This document shows, piece after piece, positions 43,777 to 58,153 of a stretch of 64,000 nucleotides of DNA (the first letter of the stretch is position 1; each line of letters opens with the position of its first letter). The stretch is from the NCBI GenBank assembly GCA_002104985.1, contig MCGO01000042.1, positions 62,001 through 126,000 of the forward strand, written 5' to 3'. This DNA comes from Rhizoclosmatium globosum. Its lineage: Eukaryota; Chytridiomycota; Chytridiomycetes; Chytridiales; Chytriomycetaceae. A program made the position numbers and the translations under genes. The notes below the pieces were generated by a model that was not told the DNA's origin, searched no databases, and saw only the letters and a program-made list of their open reading frames with translations.

Positions 43777-45454
43777 ATGACATCTGCCTTATCAGCAAAG
43801 ATACTATTACCACAGTCTGTTTCAAACATCTGTGCTTCTGCTTCAGCTTCAATTGTGAATGATCTTCCTCGTTCACTGAGTCCTGCCAGTTCATTGAGTG
43901 GCACTTCTCCACCAAAACTCACAGCTATATCCCCAACCACTCCTGTAGTGGCTACAAAACCTAAATGGTCTCGACAAATGGTACGTATCCTTCTCTATGA
44001 GTGTATCCCACATTATACAAGACATGAAGTTGACAGCATCACTTAGAGTTTCCAAGTCCCAATGTACCGTGCAGCCTTAGAAGCCACAAAAACATCTGTA
44101 CGATATTCCCGATCCCTGCTCTCTCTGATCCCTACATCCGTCCCCGACTCCATCCAAGTAAATCACGTCAAACTGCCACGTCGATCCGACATCCATCTAG
44201 ACGGCATGACTGCAGAGCAAGCGCAAGGTGACGTCGATGCAGAATGGATTGTCCACGGACCCGCCGTCAATGCCGAATGGAAACGGTTACGAGGGCTCAA
44301 GGTTTCCAAGCCAAAAGTGGGGGCGACCCCATCCCCGACAACAACTGTATCCTCTTCAGCATTACCGAAACAACTTCAAGAAACTATTGTTTTGTATTTC
44401 CATGGTGGCGCCTACTTTATGGGGTCGCCGGCAACTACAAGGAACCTGACAACACTGTTTTCGGAGCACAGTGGTTGTAGAGTGCTTTCTGTTGGATACA
44501 GACTTGCGCCTGAGAACCCATACCCTATTCCTTTGTTTGATGCCATCTCGGCGTACCTCGCTTTAATTGACCCGCCGGCGGGAAGTGGTATGCCTCGATA
44601 CAAACCTGAACAAATCGTATTCGCTGGTGACTCTGCCGGTGGAGGGTTAGCCATTGCACTTGCCATCTGGATCAGAGACAACGGTGGAACCAAGTGGAAG
44701 AAACCCGCTGGAATCGTAGCTCTTGCTCCATGGGTGAGTTTTCACCCCTCTATCTCTCTCTCTCTCTCTCTTTCGTCCATACCCCATGTCTAATTCAACA
44801 ACCCAGCTCGACCTAACACACTCACAACCCTCCTTCCACCTAAACACCCTCGACTACATCCCCCCAACAGTCGCCGACCCCTCCCACATCACACCCCGCC
44901 GCTCCCACTACTACACAACCGACGACGCCCAAAACTCACACCCATACGTATCCCCCCTCTTCGCCTCCGACACCCCCCTCGACCCATCCACACACCTCCC
45001 ACCAACCCTCATCCAACTCGGATCCCGCGAACGGCTACGCGACGAAGGCCTCATGTTCGCGGCGGACTCGTTTTCGGGGAGCCCCGTCCGTGTGGAGGTG
45101 TATCAGGACATGGTGCATATCTTCCAGGCGTTTGCGGCGCGCGGGGAGGAGATTGCTGTGAAGGCTTTGAGTCGGGTTGGAGAGTTTATTCGGAATGTTG
45201 CTAGCACGGCGACGGCTGGTGAGGTTGAGGCGGAGGGGGAGGAGGAAGGAGTTGTTTCGCATCCTACGCGGAAGGGGTTCTTGTATGTGTCGGAGGGGAG
45301 TGTTACTGAGATTGGGAGGGATGGGGCGTTGGAGATTGTTGAGGAGGCGAGGGAGCAGCTGTTGAGTCAGAGTTTGGAGAAGGAGAGGGAGAAGAGTGGG
45401 AGAGGGTCTTTGAGTGAAGTGGAGGAGAAGATTCAAAGGGAGATGGAATTTTAG
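43777..45454 (+). CDS. Alpha/beta hydrolase of the hormone-sensitive lipase (HSL) family
   Basis: Exons 43777-43980, 44047-44733 and 44807-45454 give 512 residues. VLYFHGGAYFMGSP is the HGG oxyanion motif. VLSVGYRLAPENPYP follows. VFAGDSAGGGLAIALA holds the nucleophile Ser in GDSAG. LIQLGSRERLRDEG should hold the acid, and VYQDMVHIFQAF the His. The family hydrolyses esters of short or medium acyl chains or sterol esters. The N-terminal 65 residues are Ser/Ala-rich and may be a targeting or linker region. The C-terminal 110 residues are charged and coiled-coil-like (EKEREKSGRGSLSEVEEK). The coding strand flips sharply from C-rich to G-rich at about 45060. The last intron contains a TC-dinucleotide run. 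Confidence 0.92.
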
Positions 45455-46101
45455 AGCGTCTCTTTTTTGTTTTATTTAATTGATGTGTGAAAAAGTAAAT
45501 ATTGGAATGACAGTGAAGATAAATGGGTCAAACTATACAAAAGGACAGAATTGCTGATCGTACAGAATTTTCAACGAAAAGCAGAATGTATCCTTGAATA
45601 CTTCACTAAAATGTTTTTGTTTTTTGGACTTATCGGCTGGATGTCACGGTGGTCTTTCCTTGTCGAAACGGTTGAAAGACGATTCAAGAGGGGGAATGAC
45701 AATGAAAAGAAACAGAGCCATTGAAGTTGACTTCCAGGTTGCATACCATTCCAGGGCGTTCAAGATACTTGTCCTCAAGAATTTTTAACAAAGCAATGTT
45801 ATCAGTTTCTTGACTTTCTATGCAAAGAATTGAAAGTTGGACTAGTTTACAAATGATGGCATTTTTTTAAATGAATAATGCAATTAAAATAAAAGGAAGT
45901 GTTGTGCCAAGGAAGAAAATGGAGAAAAGGTAGATACAAGGCTGATAAGCTATCGCGGTATCATAATCTTTCGTTGTGGATGAGTCATTGCGAGCCGAAA
46001 ACGCCCGAAGTCGGAATGCAGTGAGGGTTGAGGCCATGTGGGTACCTGTGTGGGTACAACCTTCTCTGGAAATCATTTTAAAATCTTTTTTTGATTCGCG
46101 A
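45455..46101. other. Intergenic region upstream of the Ser-rich kinase
   Basis: 647 bases with no supported gene. A short frame at 45594-45788 has no family resemblance. The kinase frame itself is open back to an ATG at 45976, so the last 126 bases could be coding. Otherwise the region is AT-rich and presumably holds the 3' end of the hydrolase transcript and the kinase promoter. Confidence 0.4.
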
Positions 46102-48888
46102 ATGCAGCGAAGCGATGGAAGCAGCTCACCACGGACACCACGCGCACCGGCAAAGTCTAAGACAAAGACAAAGAACAGTCTTGGTGGAATTGGATTAGAC
46201 GGAAGCGGAAGAAGTGCGACTGGATCCGGGACTTTGATCGCGGCTTCTTCGGCCGTGTCAGCGCTGTCCCTCCGACTGTCGCGGCAACAACAGAGCGACA
46301 ACCAACGCAGAGACAGAGAAGCTTCGGACTCGGACACGCCGCGCCTGTCAAGGCCTTCCCAGCTCGAATTGGATGTATCAACTACGAACCTCGAAGACAA
46401 CCTGGGCCGCCTCCTCAAACAATCTTCAACTTCAAACTCGCAATCGACGCCTAATTATAAGCACAGTCTCGAATCGGAACGGGACGGCCCAACAGATGCC
46501 TTTCTCTCGCGAACACCCGCCGTTTCAATCCCCGCAAGCTCCTCCTTCCACAGGCATCACATCCACTCAACTTCACCACCTGCGAGCTCAGTAGACTCGT
46601 CGGAAGTGGGCTTTCAGATGGACCGCGGTGCCTCGGATCCGGCTCTGAGTCTGCTGCCGATATCGCTCGATGAACACAGAAACCCGTCAACTCAACTAGT
46701 AGAATTAGATACCCGTTCTTCAACTGACACAGCAAATGAGCTGCATCTTAGTATACCTTCTTCTTCCTATGTCGGGCGCAGTACTGTTCAGACTGAATCG
46801 AAGCCTCTGAGTTTTGATGCCTCAGTGTTTGGCCGTGGAATGTCTCTCATCAAACCCACTGATTCATCAAAACGGTCTTCAATAATATCACCAGAACTGC
46901 AAAAGGATCAAGATCAATCAGTGGCAACACCGAACCTGTCACTCTTTTCCCCCTCAGTTCCTTCCACACAATACCATACCAACGACTCTGAGGCCCGGAA
47001 TTCAACTAATTCGATTGACTCTGAGTCAAATGATGACGACTATGACGATGATGAAGGGCAAATGTTCACAACACATGTCTCGGTCAAAGTCCCACCACCT
47101 ACAGCCAATACCACTGTCCAACCAACACCCCAGCGATCACCAGCATCAGGAACTTCACCATCTCGTATCATTACAAATCGCGATATCCGAAAAGTAACCA
47201 CCACAGACGCAAAAGTAAACGCCTCAATAGGATCACCGCGTACAGGTCTTCGTCGAGACTCTCGAGGGAATTCGTCCTCTCCATTTCAAAGAACACCGTC
47301 ATATGTTGGAATGTCCGATGTTGCTCGAAAACCGTCCTTCCCATCGTTAGGTCGAAGTTCAGTCACAGCCTCTCCATTCGGTACGGTGCAAGCCAACAAC
47401 CAGTATCCCATACCACCGCGTTCAACAACTCCAGGTGCTGATGTTGTCGCACGTCCTCCAATCCGTAACGTCAGTTTCGGTGATGTTGCTTCACTTCAGC
47501 GTCAATACCATTACCCAAGTTCACAAGACTCCTCTGGATTCATTCATCGTGCTTCGAGTCCGTTTCCAGGCGGATCTTCGTCTATCCTTGGAAGCAGTGT
47601 TGGATCGTTTCGACGGAATTTGTCTGGAGTTGCGGTGAAACGAAAAGATTCTATCGTTAGTGCTTCGTCTGTGGGTGCACCGGGAAGTCTGGCGAGTAGC
47701 TATGTGATGCAAAGTCCTGCCATGAGTTATTTGAGTATGTTGGCGGAGAAGATGGCCGAGCCATGTAAGTTTCATTGTAATCTCTCGATTAAACAGTGAA
47801 TCTAAGCCTCGCTTCACATTTTCAAAACAGCTCGAGGCGTGTATAACGACGGCGATCAAGTCGGAGACTGGGTCCTCGGCAAAGAAATCGGACACGGCTC
47901 CTTCTCCCGCGTCTTTGAAGCAACCCCAGCCGCCGAAAGCGAACTCGGCCAAGCTCTACCAACCTCCACAAAAGTCGCTGTCAAAATCGTTGCGAAATCC
48001 ATCCCGGACTCAGAAGCAGACAGCGCCCTCCTCGCATCCCGACAAGCCTCCTTCGCCTCCCTCACCAGTCTCATTGCAACCCCCGGCGCAATGTCCAGCC
48101 CGGTGTCCTCATCAACAGCAACAGAACTCGGGAAAGCAGACCAAGACGACGTTCGACGACTCCTCGACCACGAAATCGCCATCTGGGCGAGCCTGGAACA
48201 CCCACACCTCCTCGGCATGATCCAAATGATGGACGTTGACGACGCGGTCTTCATTGTCTCGGAACTCGCGGAAGGCGGGAACCTTCTTGACTACGTGTCA
48301 AAGTACGGACGGTTGAAGGAACACGTTGCTCGGAGCGTTGTTGCGCAGGTTGTTGACGCGCTTGTGTACCTGCATACGATTATTCGGGTTGTGCATCGCG
48401 ATGTTAAGTTGGATAATGTTCTTGTGATGGAGAAGGTTGAGGTTGTGAGGACGGGGGAGGAGTGGGTTCCTACGGTGAAGCTTGCGGATTTCGGGCTTTC
48501 GGAGAGGTTGGAACGGGGGAGTGGGGAGGCGGGGAGTCCTTGTGGTGCGAATAGGGAGGATGGGTATTGTGTTGGGTCGTTGCATTATTGTGCGCCGGAG
48601 GAGGTACGGGCTGTTGGGTCGCCTTCGCCTGCAGCTGATGTGTGGAGTTTGGGGTGTGTTTTGTATACCGTGTTGTGTGGGGCTTTGCCTTTTAATGATG
48701 ACTATTTGCCGAGGTTGCAAATGGCGATTATGAAAGGAGAGTATGACGAAGGGCGGCTAGAGAGGTGTGGGGTGAGTGAAGTTGGGAGGAAGCTCGTTCG
48801 GGAGATGCTAGAGGTGAATGTTGAAAAGCGATTGACTATACAGCAAGTATGGAGTCATCCATTCTTTAAAGATGTAGATACTTTGTGA
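46102..48888 (+). CDS. Serine/threonine kinase with long Ser-rich N-terminus
   Basis: Exons 46102-47764 and 47831-48888 give 906 residues; an upstream ATG at 45976 would add 42. Residues 1-565 are low-complexity, rich in Ser, Pro and Asn, with many SP/TP sites (SSSPRTPRAP, SPRTGLRRDSRG). The kinase domain follows: IGHGSFSRVFEA Gly loop, VAVKIVAK Lys, VIHRD-like VVHRDVKLDNVLV, DFGLSE in place of DFG-F, and GSLHYCAPEEVRA. A 70-residue insert lies in the N-lobe after VAVKIVAK. The overall pattern is CAMK/AMPK-like and similar to fungal stress or nutrient kinases. I cannot name an orthologue. A sharp C-rich to G-rich switch occurs near 48300. Confidence 0.88.
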
Positions 48889-48973
48889 CTAATTTGAGAT
48901 AATACGCAATAATTGAATTTCATTGGCTCATTTTTTGTTAATTGTTCCCCACATATTCTGCAACTGCCAAAAT

Positions 48974-51879
<2,906 letters not shown>

Positions 51880-52056
51880 TCACTTTGGCAAAGATCCTGG
51901 CACCAACCATATACACGCGTTCAAGTTGGAATACGGTCTGGATTTAATGCATGACGATCTCTGAGTGTGTTTTATGTTGAACTTTAGAGATACAGGTACA
52001 AGGAAGTGATTTGCAAGATCACCATTTGAAACCCAGCCCCTTTCGTAACTGCAAGG

Positions 52057-54368
52057 ATGAGGGGTGGTCTCAATGTTCCTGATTACATAAAGCGATATGT
52101 GATTCTGGTTATATCAGTATTCTGTATGATTGGAGCCGGCTCGGTTTTTGCATTCTCAGTGGTTGCAAGTCAACTTCAAACACAGTTCAACTATTCTTCG
52201 GGTGACTTAAACGTCGTTTCCGGTGTCGGATTTGCAGCACTTTACCTTGTAAGTCCGCTGAGTTGTTTGCAGGTATTCCTCATCCACACATTGCACTCCA
52301 GCCATTCTTATTTATTGGACCATTCTATGACATTGCTGGGCCGCGATGGACTCTTTTACTTGCAATTGTAACATATTCTGGAGGTTACCTGCTGTTATGG
52401 GCTGCGTATATTGGGAAAATTGCAGGATCGGTTTTGGCTGTTTCAGTTTACTATTTCATTGTCGGAATCGGTTCTACCGCAGCGTATATGGCCGTAATCG
52501 GCGTCAATGTTGGAAATTTTACTCCTAAAGCGGCAGGAAAGGTGTGAAGTGCACGTTAATCGCAGCTATACTAACAAGTGTTGTGATAGGTTACTGGTTT
52601 CTTACACTTATTTTACGCTATCGCCGGAAGTATATATAGTTCAATATTTAGCACGTATTATTTCACTGATGTTCCCGGATATATTGTCTTCTTGGCCTAC
52701 TCGGTGGGCCTAACTGCGTTATTGAGTGTGGTTACACTCTTCCAAGTTCCACTGAATGAGGAAAAGAAAATTGGCGTAACGGCAGAACAGACATTAATAA
52801 CAGTAATTCCTGTGGCGCCAAAAAACTACGATCGCATAGCTACAATTGGCTCACCACTTGAAGAACAAGCAAATACATTCTCAGCTACTTCGATTTCTCC
52901 GATTTCGAAAAAGCCAAACTATCGAGACATGTCACCTTTGATCCACTCAAATCACAATTCAGTTAGATCTTTAAGAAACGCGACCTTGAGCCCAGAATCA
53001 AAACAACGCCCTTCTGGTTCCACAACAAACAAACAAGCGCAAAACGGACGCCTCATGGCGAAAAACGATAAAAAGCCTTCAAATCTCTCTCAAGTATTCT
53101 CTGTTGACTCTTTAGTCGACGATAACATCATAATCGAATCTATGACAGCATTGGACATCAAGGAAGAGGAAGACAGAAAGAAAGTCAAATTCCAAGAAAC
53201 ACAAACCGTTCATAAAAAACGCGGCTCCTTGGATCCAAACAAAGCCCGATTCAGTCGCCCCACCACCAGCGAAAGCAAATACCGTGCGGGCGGCTCAACA
53301 CAAATCCTATTTGGATCCCTCCAATGGCTCTACGACGACCCAAAAAGCAAAAAAGGAACTATCGATGGGAAAATACACCCAGTCTCTAGAAAACAACCAA
53401 CCAACGCGAACGCTTCAAAATCAAGTGTCTCGTTCCTTGCTAATAGTAAACGCACAGATTCACTTCGACCTCATTTACCTGGATGTCATAACGCTGAAAC
53501 TGTTAGTACTATGACATCGTTGAAGAAGGCTGTAGCTGGAACGGCTGATGGAGAGGACAGCAATGATACATTGATGAACCCAGAAATGACTTCTGCGTGG
53601 GATATTCTTAAATCCCCTGTTTTCTGGCTGTATGCTTGTACATGTATTTTCCAGCAAGGGACCGTGTATATGACGAATGTGGGGACGATTTTGTTGTCGA
53701 CGTATGGTCAGACCTATACAACTTCTCAAGTAGACACTATGACTTTGACGCATGTTACATTTATGTCAATGTTCCAGGCGGGGGCTATGTTTGGGTTTGG
53801 TGTGTTGAGTGATTTCTTGGAATCACTCAAGGTTGTGTGGTTGGATCGAACTGCCTTGATGTTCATCTCGCAGATTGTATTGTTGTTTCCTGTAGTTGCG
53901 CTGAGTACAAGTGATAGTAGTGCTAGTACGTTGTTATTTTGTTCCATTTGCACGGGACTTGGGTTTGGTGCGAGTAGCTGTCTGCTACCAATTTTGACCC
54001 AGGATTTCTTCGGGCTTCAGTTCTTTGTGAGTGTTTTCCGCGTGTTATCAACAATATTAATTAATTTTTTGCGGCAACAGGGAACAGCTGTCGGATTCGC
54101 CATGACTGGTGTTCCAATTGGGATCCTTGTGTGTAATTCTGTATTTGGAGCTATGAACGACCAACAAATGAGGGCACAAGGATCTGCAAGCGCGTGTTAT
54201 GGAACCGTGTGCTACCAAAAATCATTTCAAATATTTGCAGGTATTCAGGTTGTAGCTGTTGCGACCTCTCTTGGGCTTTTAATTTTGAGACTTCGTCAGA
54301 GGTATGCCCATTTGGAGGAGCACAAGAAAAGTACATCTATGTTAGCAGGTCTGAATGGAACTGCTTAA
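52057..54368 (+). CDS. MFS transporter with long cytoplasmic loop, copy 1 (nodulin-like/monocarboxylate-type)
   Basis: Exons 52057-52248, 52302-52541, 52590-54026 and 54081-54368 give 718 residues. YVILVISVFCMIGAGSVFAFSV opens helix 1, followed by LQTQFNYSSGDLNVVSGVGFAALYL, GPFYDIAGPRW, and a second six-helix half starting AWDILKSPVFWLYACTCIFQQGTVYMTNVGT. The halves are joined by a hydrophilic loop of about 250 residues rich in Ser and Lys. GVLSDFLES resembles the MFS loop motif. Substrate unknown; the layout resembles nodulin-like MFS proteins. The last intron (54 nt) is stop-free and in frame, so retention would only add 18 residues. Confidence 0.88.
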
Positions 54369-54459
54369 AATAAAGATCAAATGAATGCCGATGTATCACT
54401 ATTTCATTGTCGTTTCAATAAGGATTTACATTCAACTCACCCATTTCCCATAACCTGTC

Positions 54460-56747
54460 ATGATGGAAATCTGGCTCCCCATCTCAGATACACTGAAACG
54501 ATACTTGATACTATGGCTTTCTGTCTTCTGTATGGTCGGGGCAGGCTCGGTGTTTGCCTTCTCAGTGTTGGCAAGTCAGCTGCAAACACAGTTCAACTAT
54601 TCTTCGGGTGACTTAAATGTTGTCTCTGGAGTTGGATTCGCGGCTCTTTATTTGGTATTTTCGTGGTTGAACTCTGAAATGTACTGATTTCTGACCAGCC
54701 CTTTTTGTTTATTGGACCTTTTTATGACATTGCTGGTCCGCAATGGACTCTCGTACTTGCCATAATTACTTATTCTGGAGGATATCTACTCCTATGGGGT
54801 GCGTATGTAGAGCGAATATCAGCAAGCGTGTTTGCAGTTTCCGTGTACTACTTTTTTGTTGGAATTGGGTCTACAGCAGCATACATGGCTGTGATCGGAG
54901 TGAACGTCGGCAATTTTGCTCCGAAATCAGCCGGGACAGTACGTTTCTCGTTTTATGTCGCCTTGTTGAATGATGTGGTTAGGTTACCGGTTTTCTGCAC
55001 TTCTTTTATGCTGTTGCGGGAAGCATATATAGCGGAGTGTATCGCAGTTTTACGAATGTTCCGGGATATATTATATTCTTGGCTACATCAGTCGGTGTTA
55101 CAGCCTTCGCAAGCATTTTTATCCTCTTTCAAGTCCCAATCAAGGACGAAGCGAAGACGGTGCCGAACGAAAATGAGAATAAGACTGCACGCTCACTCAT
55201 TGATGAAATAGGGAGTTCTGAGAAAGTGGTGGAGAATGGTTTTCAAAGTGATGAGAATGTAATGTCTGCAACGTCAGTCACAAAGGCGGCGGCCACCCAA
55301 CTACCAAATTATCTCGAAATGCCTGCACTGATACATTCCGACCAGAACTCTCTCACATCAATTCAAAAAACGATTCGACGGAAGGACACAAAACTCCCTC
55401 GAAATACACTCGTTGCACCTCTTCCACCCCTTCCACCCCTGAATGAAATTGACACGACAACAGACCAATTCACCCACACTAAAGCAAAGAAAAATCGGAA
55501 AAGTTCGCATCTCGTTCAAATTCAAATAGACACTCCTATAATAGATGAAAGAAGGCAAGTCAAATCAAAACGTGAATCCATGGACACAAACCTCACCAGC
55601 AATCGGCAATCAATAGCTACCGGCTCGAAACGTGAATCCGTCAACTGCCTTTCAGACAAATCCCTGCCATGGGTCTACAACGACATCAAATCTCCACCAA
55701 GAGCAAGTAAAGTTCGCGGATCCGATGAAAAGACGTTGTCTATCGACATTGGAACATTGAAATTGAAGCCAACTGTCTGGGTCCGAGATATGAAACGCAC
55801 GCAATCAATTCGACCGCATATGCCTGGCGGTTACAACGCAGAAATCCTACGTACCATTGCGACGATCAAGAGCAGAAACACACAAAAGAATAAAGAAGTT
55901 GGGAACGAAAGTGAGGAGACTTTGGGGAGTCAAGAGTCGATGGGTTCGAATGAACATGAACTTACATCTGCGTGGGATATTCTTAAATCACCTGTATTTT
56001 GGTTCTACGCGTGCACGTGTATATTTCAGCAAGGAACTGTGTATATGACGAATGTGGGGACGATTTTGATGAGTGCGTATGGAGGGATTGGGGGAAAGAC
56101 TGGTGCCGACATTGATAGTATGACTTTGATGCATGTTATGTACATGTCAATGTTTCAGGCGAGTGGCATGTTTGGGTTTGGTGTGTTGAGTGATTTCTTG
56201 GAATCGCTCAAGATTGTGTGGTTGGATCGGACAGTGTTGATGGTTATTTCGCAGATTGTGTTGTTGTTTCCGGTGGTTGCGTTGAGTACGAGTGATACTA
56301 GTGCGAGTACACTATTATTTTGCTCTATTTGTACGGGTCTTGGATTTGGGGGAAGCAACTGCCTATTACCTGTTCTGACGCAAGATTTCTTTGGGTTGCA
56401 TTTCTTTGTGAGTGTAGAATATGCTTCATTCCTCCATTTCTAGAATCCTAACGTATAATCTTTATCAGGGAACAGCTGTTGGATTCGCCATGACCGGTGT
56501 ACCAGTTGGAATTCTCATCTGCAATTCAGTGTTTGGAGTCTTGAATGACCAGCAAATGCGGACACAGGGATCTGCAATCGCGTGCTATGGAGCGGCATGT
56601 TATCAGAAGTCATTTCAAATCTTCACAGGAATTCAGGTTGTAGCTGTTGCAACGTCTCTAGGGTTATTAATTTTGAGACTGCGACAACGGTACGCGCATT
56701 TAGAGGAGCATAAGCAAAGTCTTTCGAGTCTTCCAATCGCGGAATAA
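54460..56747 (+). CDS. MFS transporter with long cytoplasmic loop, copy 2
   Basis: Exons 54460-54654, 54699-54938, 54983-56407 and 56469-56747 give 712 residues. Exon order and phases equal those of copy 1. Helices are highly similar (SVFCMVGAGSVFAFSV, GPFYDIAGPQW, YACTCIFQQGTVYMTNVGT). The central loop differs, with only short anchors kept, such as MPALIHSDQNS against MSPLIHSNHNS and RTQSIRPHMPGGYNAE against RTDSLRPHLPGCHNAE. An acidic GSQESMGSNEHE patch precedes the second half. The stop codon is within AATAAA at 56743-56748. The duplication is in direct orientation. Confidence 0.88.
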
Positions 56748-56824
56748 AATAAACACTAATGTATTTACTATGCATACTAATCTCCTTTCTTTTTTCTTTT
56801 GTTCAAGAAACAATCAACCAAACA

Positions 56825-58141
56825 ATGTCAATGGGAGACAGCACCAACACCACCCAACCAGAAGCAGCACCACCACCGATCCGCGCCCTTGAATTCTTTT
56901 GCGGCATCGGCGGACTCCACTACGGCCTCCAACTCAGCCAAACGCCTCTCTCAGACCAAGTCCAAACACCGCCAACCAACGGCAACAACTCAATCAAAGT
57001 CGTGGCCGCATTCGACATCAACCACGTCACAAACAACGTCTACAAACACAACTTTGGAAACCCGCCAATCCAAACAGCAATCGAAAAACTGTCGCCAAAA
57101 GACCTCGACAAGTACAACGCAAACACGTGGCTGCTCTCGCCTCCCTGCCAGCCTTTTACGCGCGGTGGAAAGAAGCTGGACGACTTGGACGCCCGCTCAA
57201 AGGGCCTCCTGCATCTCATTGGCGTCTTGCCCAAACTGGCTCGCCCGCCAAAGTGGATCTTGCTCGAAAATGTGCTCAACTTTGAGGTGTCGAGGAGCAG
57301 GGATTTGTTGGTGCGGTGTTTGGAAGGGATGGGGTATGAATTTGAGGAGTGGTTGTTGAGTCCGTTGCAGTTTGGTATTCCGAATGATCGAAAACGGTAT
57401 TATTTGACGGCTCGGAGGAGGGAGTCTGGTGCGTCCGAGAGTAGTGAGAAGGAATTGAAGAAAGACACGGAGACGACAAAGGAGGAAACTGAAAATGGTG
57501 ACGACGAGGAAGATGACGCGACAAACGACAAAGAGAAGGAAGAGGCTCCTCCTTTGGACTTGAAGACAGAATGGAACTATCCTGTGCCAGTTACACGAGA
57601 AATCTCGTATTACCTAGATCCAGGCCTGAAGGGTAAAATTGGAGGATCCACACCACATATGCCATCATCAGATAAATCAGCTGCTGCAAGGATACCAAAA
57701 GACGCGGATGCCTGCAATGACGTGGAAGCACTTAAGATTCCCGAAGCATTTGTCAAGAAACGCAAGTTTATTTCGGACGGATACGTGGTGGGTCCAGCGG
57801 AAAAGAAGTCAGCATGTTTCACCAAAGCGTATGGTCATCACGGCATTGGAGCTGGGTCTTTCCTAATGACAAAAGGGTTTGACGTGGAGAAGGGCAGTGA
57901 AATGCCGGAGGAAGCGGTTGAAACTTATGGGTTACGATTTTTCAGTCCAACTGAAGTTGCGCGATTGCATGGGTTCCCAGTTCCAGACACAGTCGATAGA
58001 ACGCTATTGGAACAAGATGGGTTCAGGACATTCACGTTCCCACAGGAGACAACGCTTATTCAGCGGTACCGAGTTCTTGGAAATTCATTGAATGTTGTTG
58101 TTGTAGGAGAACTACTTCGACGAAGAGTGTTTTGTGAATAA
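56825..58141 (+). CDS. TRDMT1: TRDMT1/DNMT2 tRNA cytosine-5 methyltransferase
   Basis: 438 residues, no intron. [14 protein letters not shown] is motif [18 protein letters not shown] motif [18 protein letters not shown] motif IV with the catalytic Cys, [16 protein letters not shown] motif [18 protein letters not shown] motif [35 protein letters not shown] and [14 protein letters not shown] form the C-terminal Dnmt2 signature. The enzyme methylates C38 of tRNA-Asp using S-adenosylmethionine. A Lys/Glu/Asp-rich insert of about 45 residues follows motif VIII. The stop lies in AATAAA (58137-58142), 12 bp before the Aurora ATG. The coding strand flips from C-rich to G-rich near 57285. Confidence 0.95.
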   Translation: MSMGDSTNTTQPEAAPPPIRALEFFCGIGGLHYGLQLSQTPLSDQVQTPPTNGNNSIKVVAAFDINHVTNNVYKHNFGNPPIQTAIEKLSPKDLDKYNANTWLLSPPCQPFTRGGKKLDDLDARSKGLLHLIGVLPKLARPPKWILLENVLNFEVSRSRDLLVRCLEGMGYEFEEWLLSPLQFGIPNDRKRYYLTARRRESGASESSEKELKKDTETTKEETENGDDEEDDATNDKEKEEAPPLDLKTEWNYPVPVTREISYYLDPGLKGKIGGSTPHMPSSDKSAAARIPKDADACNDVEALKIPEAFVKKRKFISDGYVVGPAEKKSACFTKAYGHHGIGAGSFLMTKGFDVEKGSEMPEEAVETYGLRFFSPTEVARLHGFPVPDTVDRTLLEQDGFRTFTFPQETTLIQRYRVLGNSLNVVVVGELLRRRVFCE

Positions 58142-58153
58142 AACGAGTGTTGG

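Noticed and set aside
45594..45788. 64-codon plus-strand frame before the kinase
   Set aside because: No motif, poor codon pattern, isolated.
58147..58153. GTG start for the Aurora frame
   Set aside because: A normal ATG at 58154 with a 62-nt intron reaches the same frame; a non-ATG start is unnecessary.
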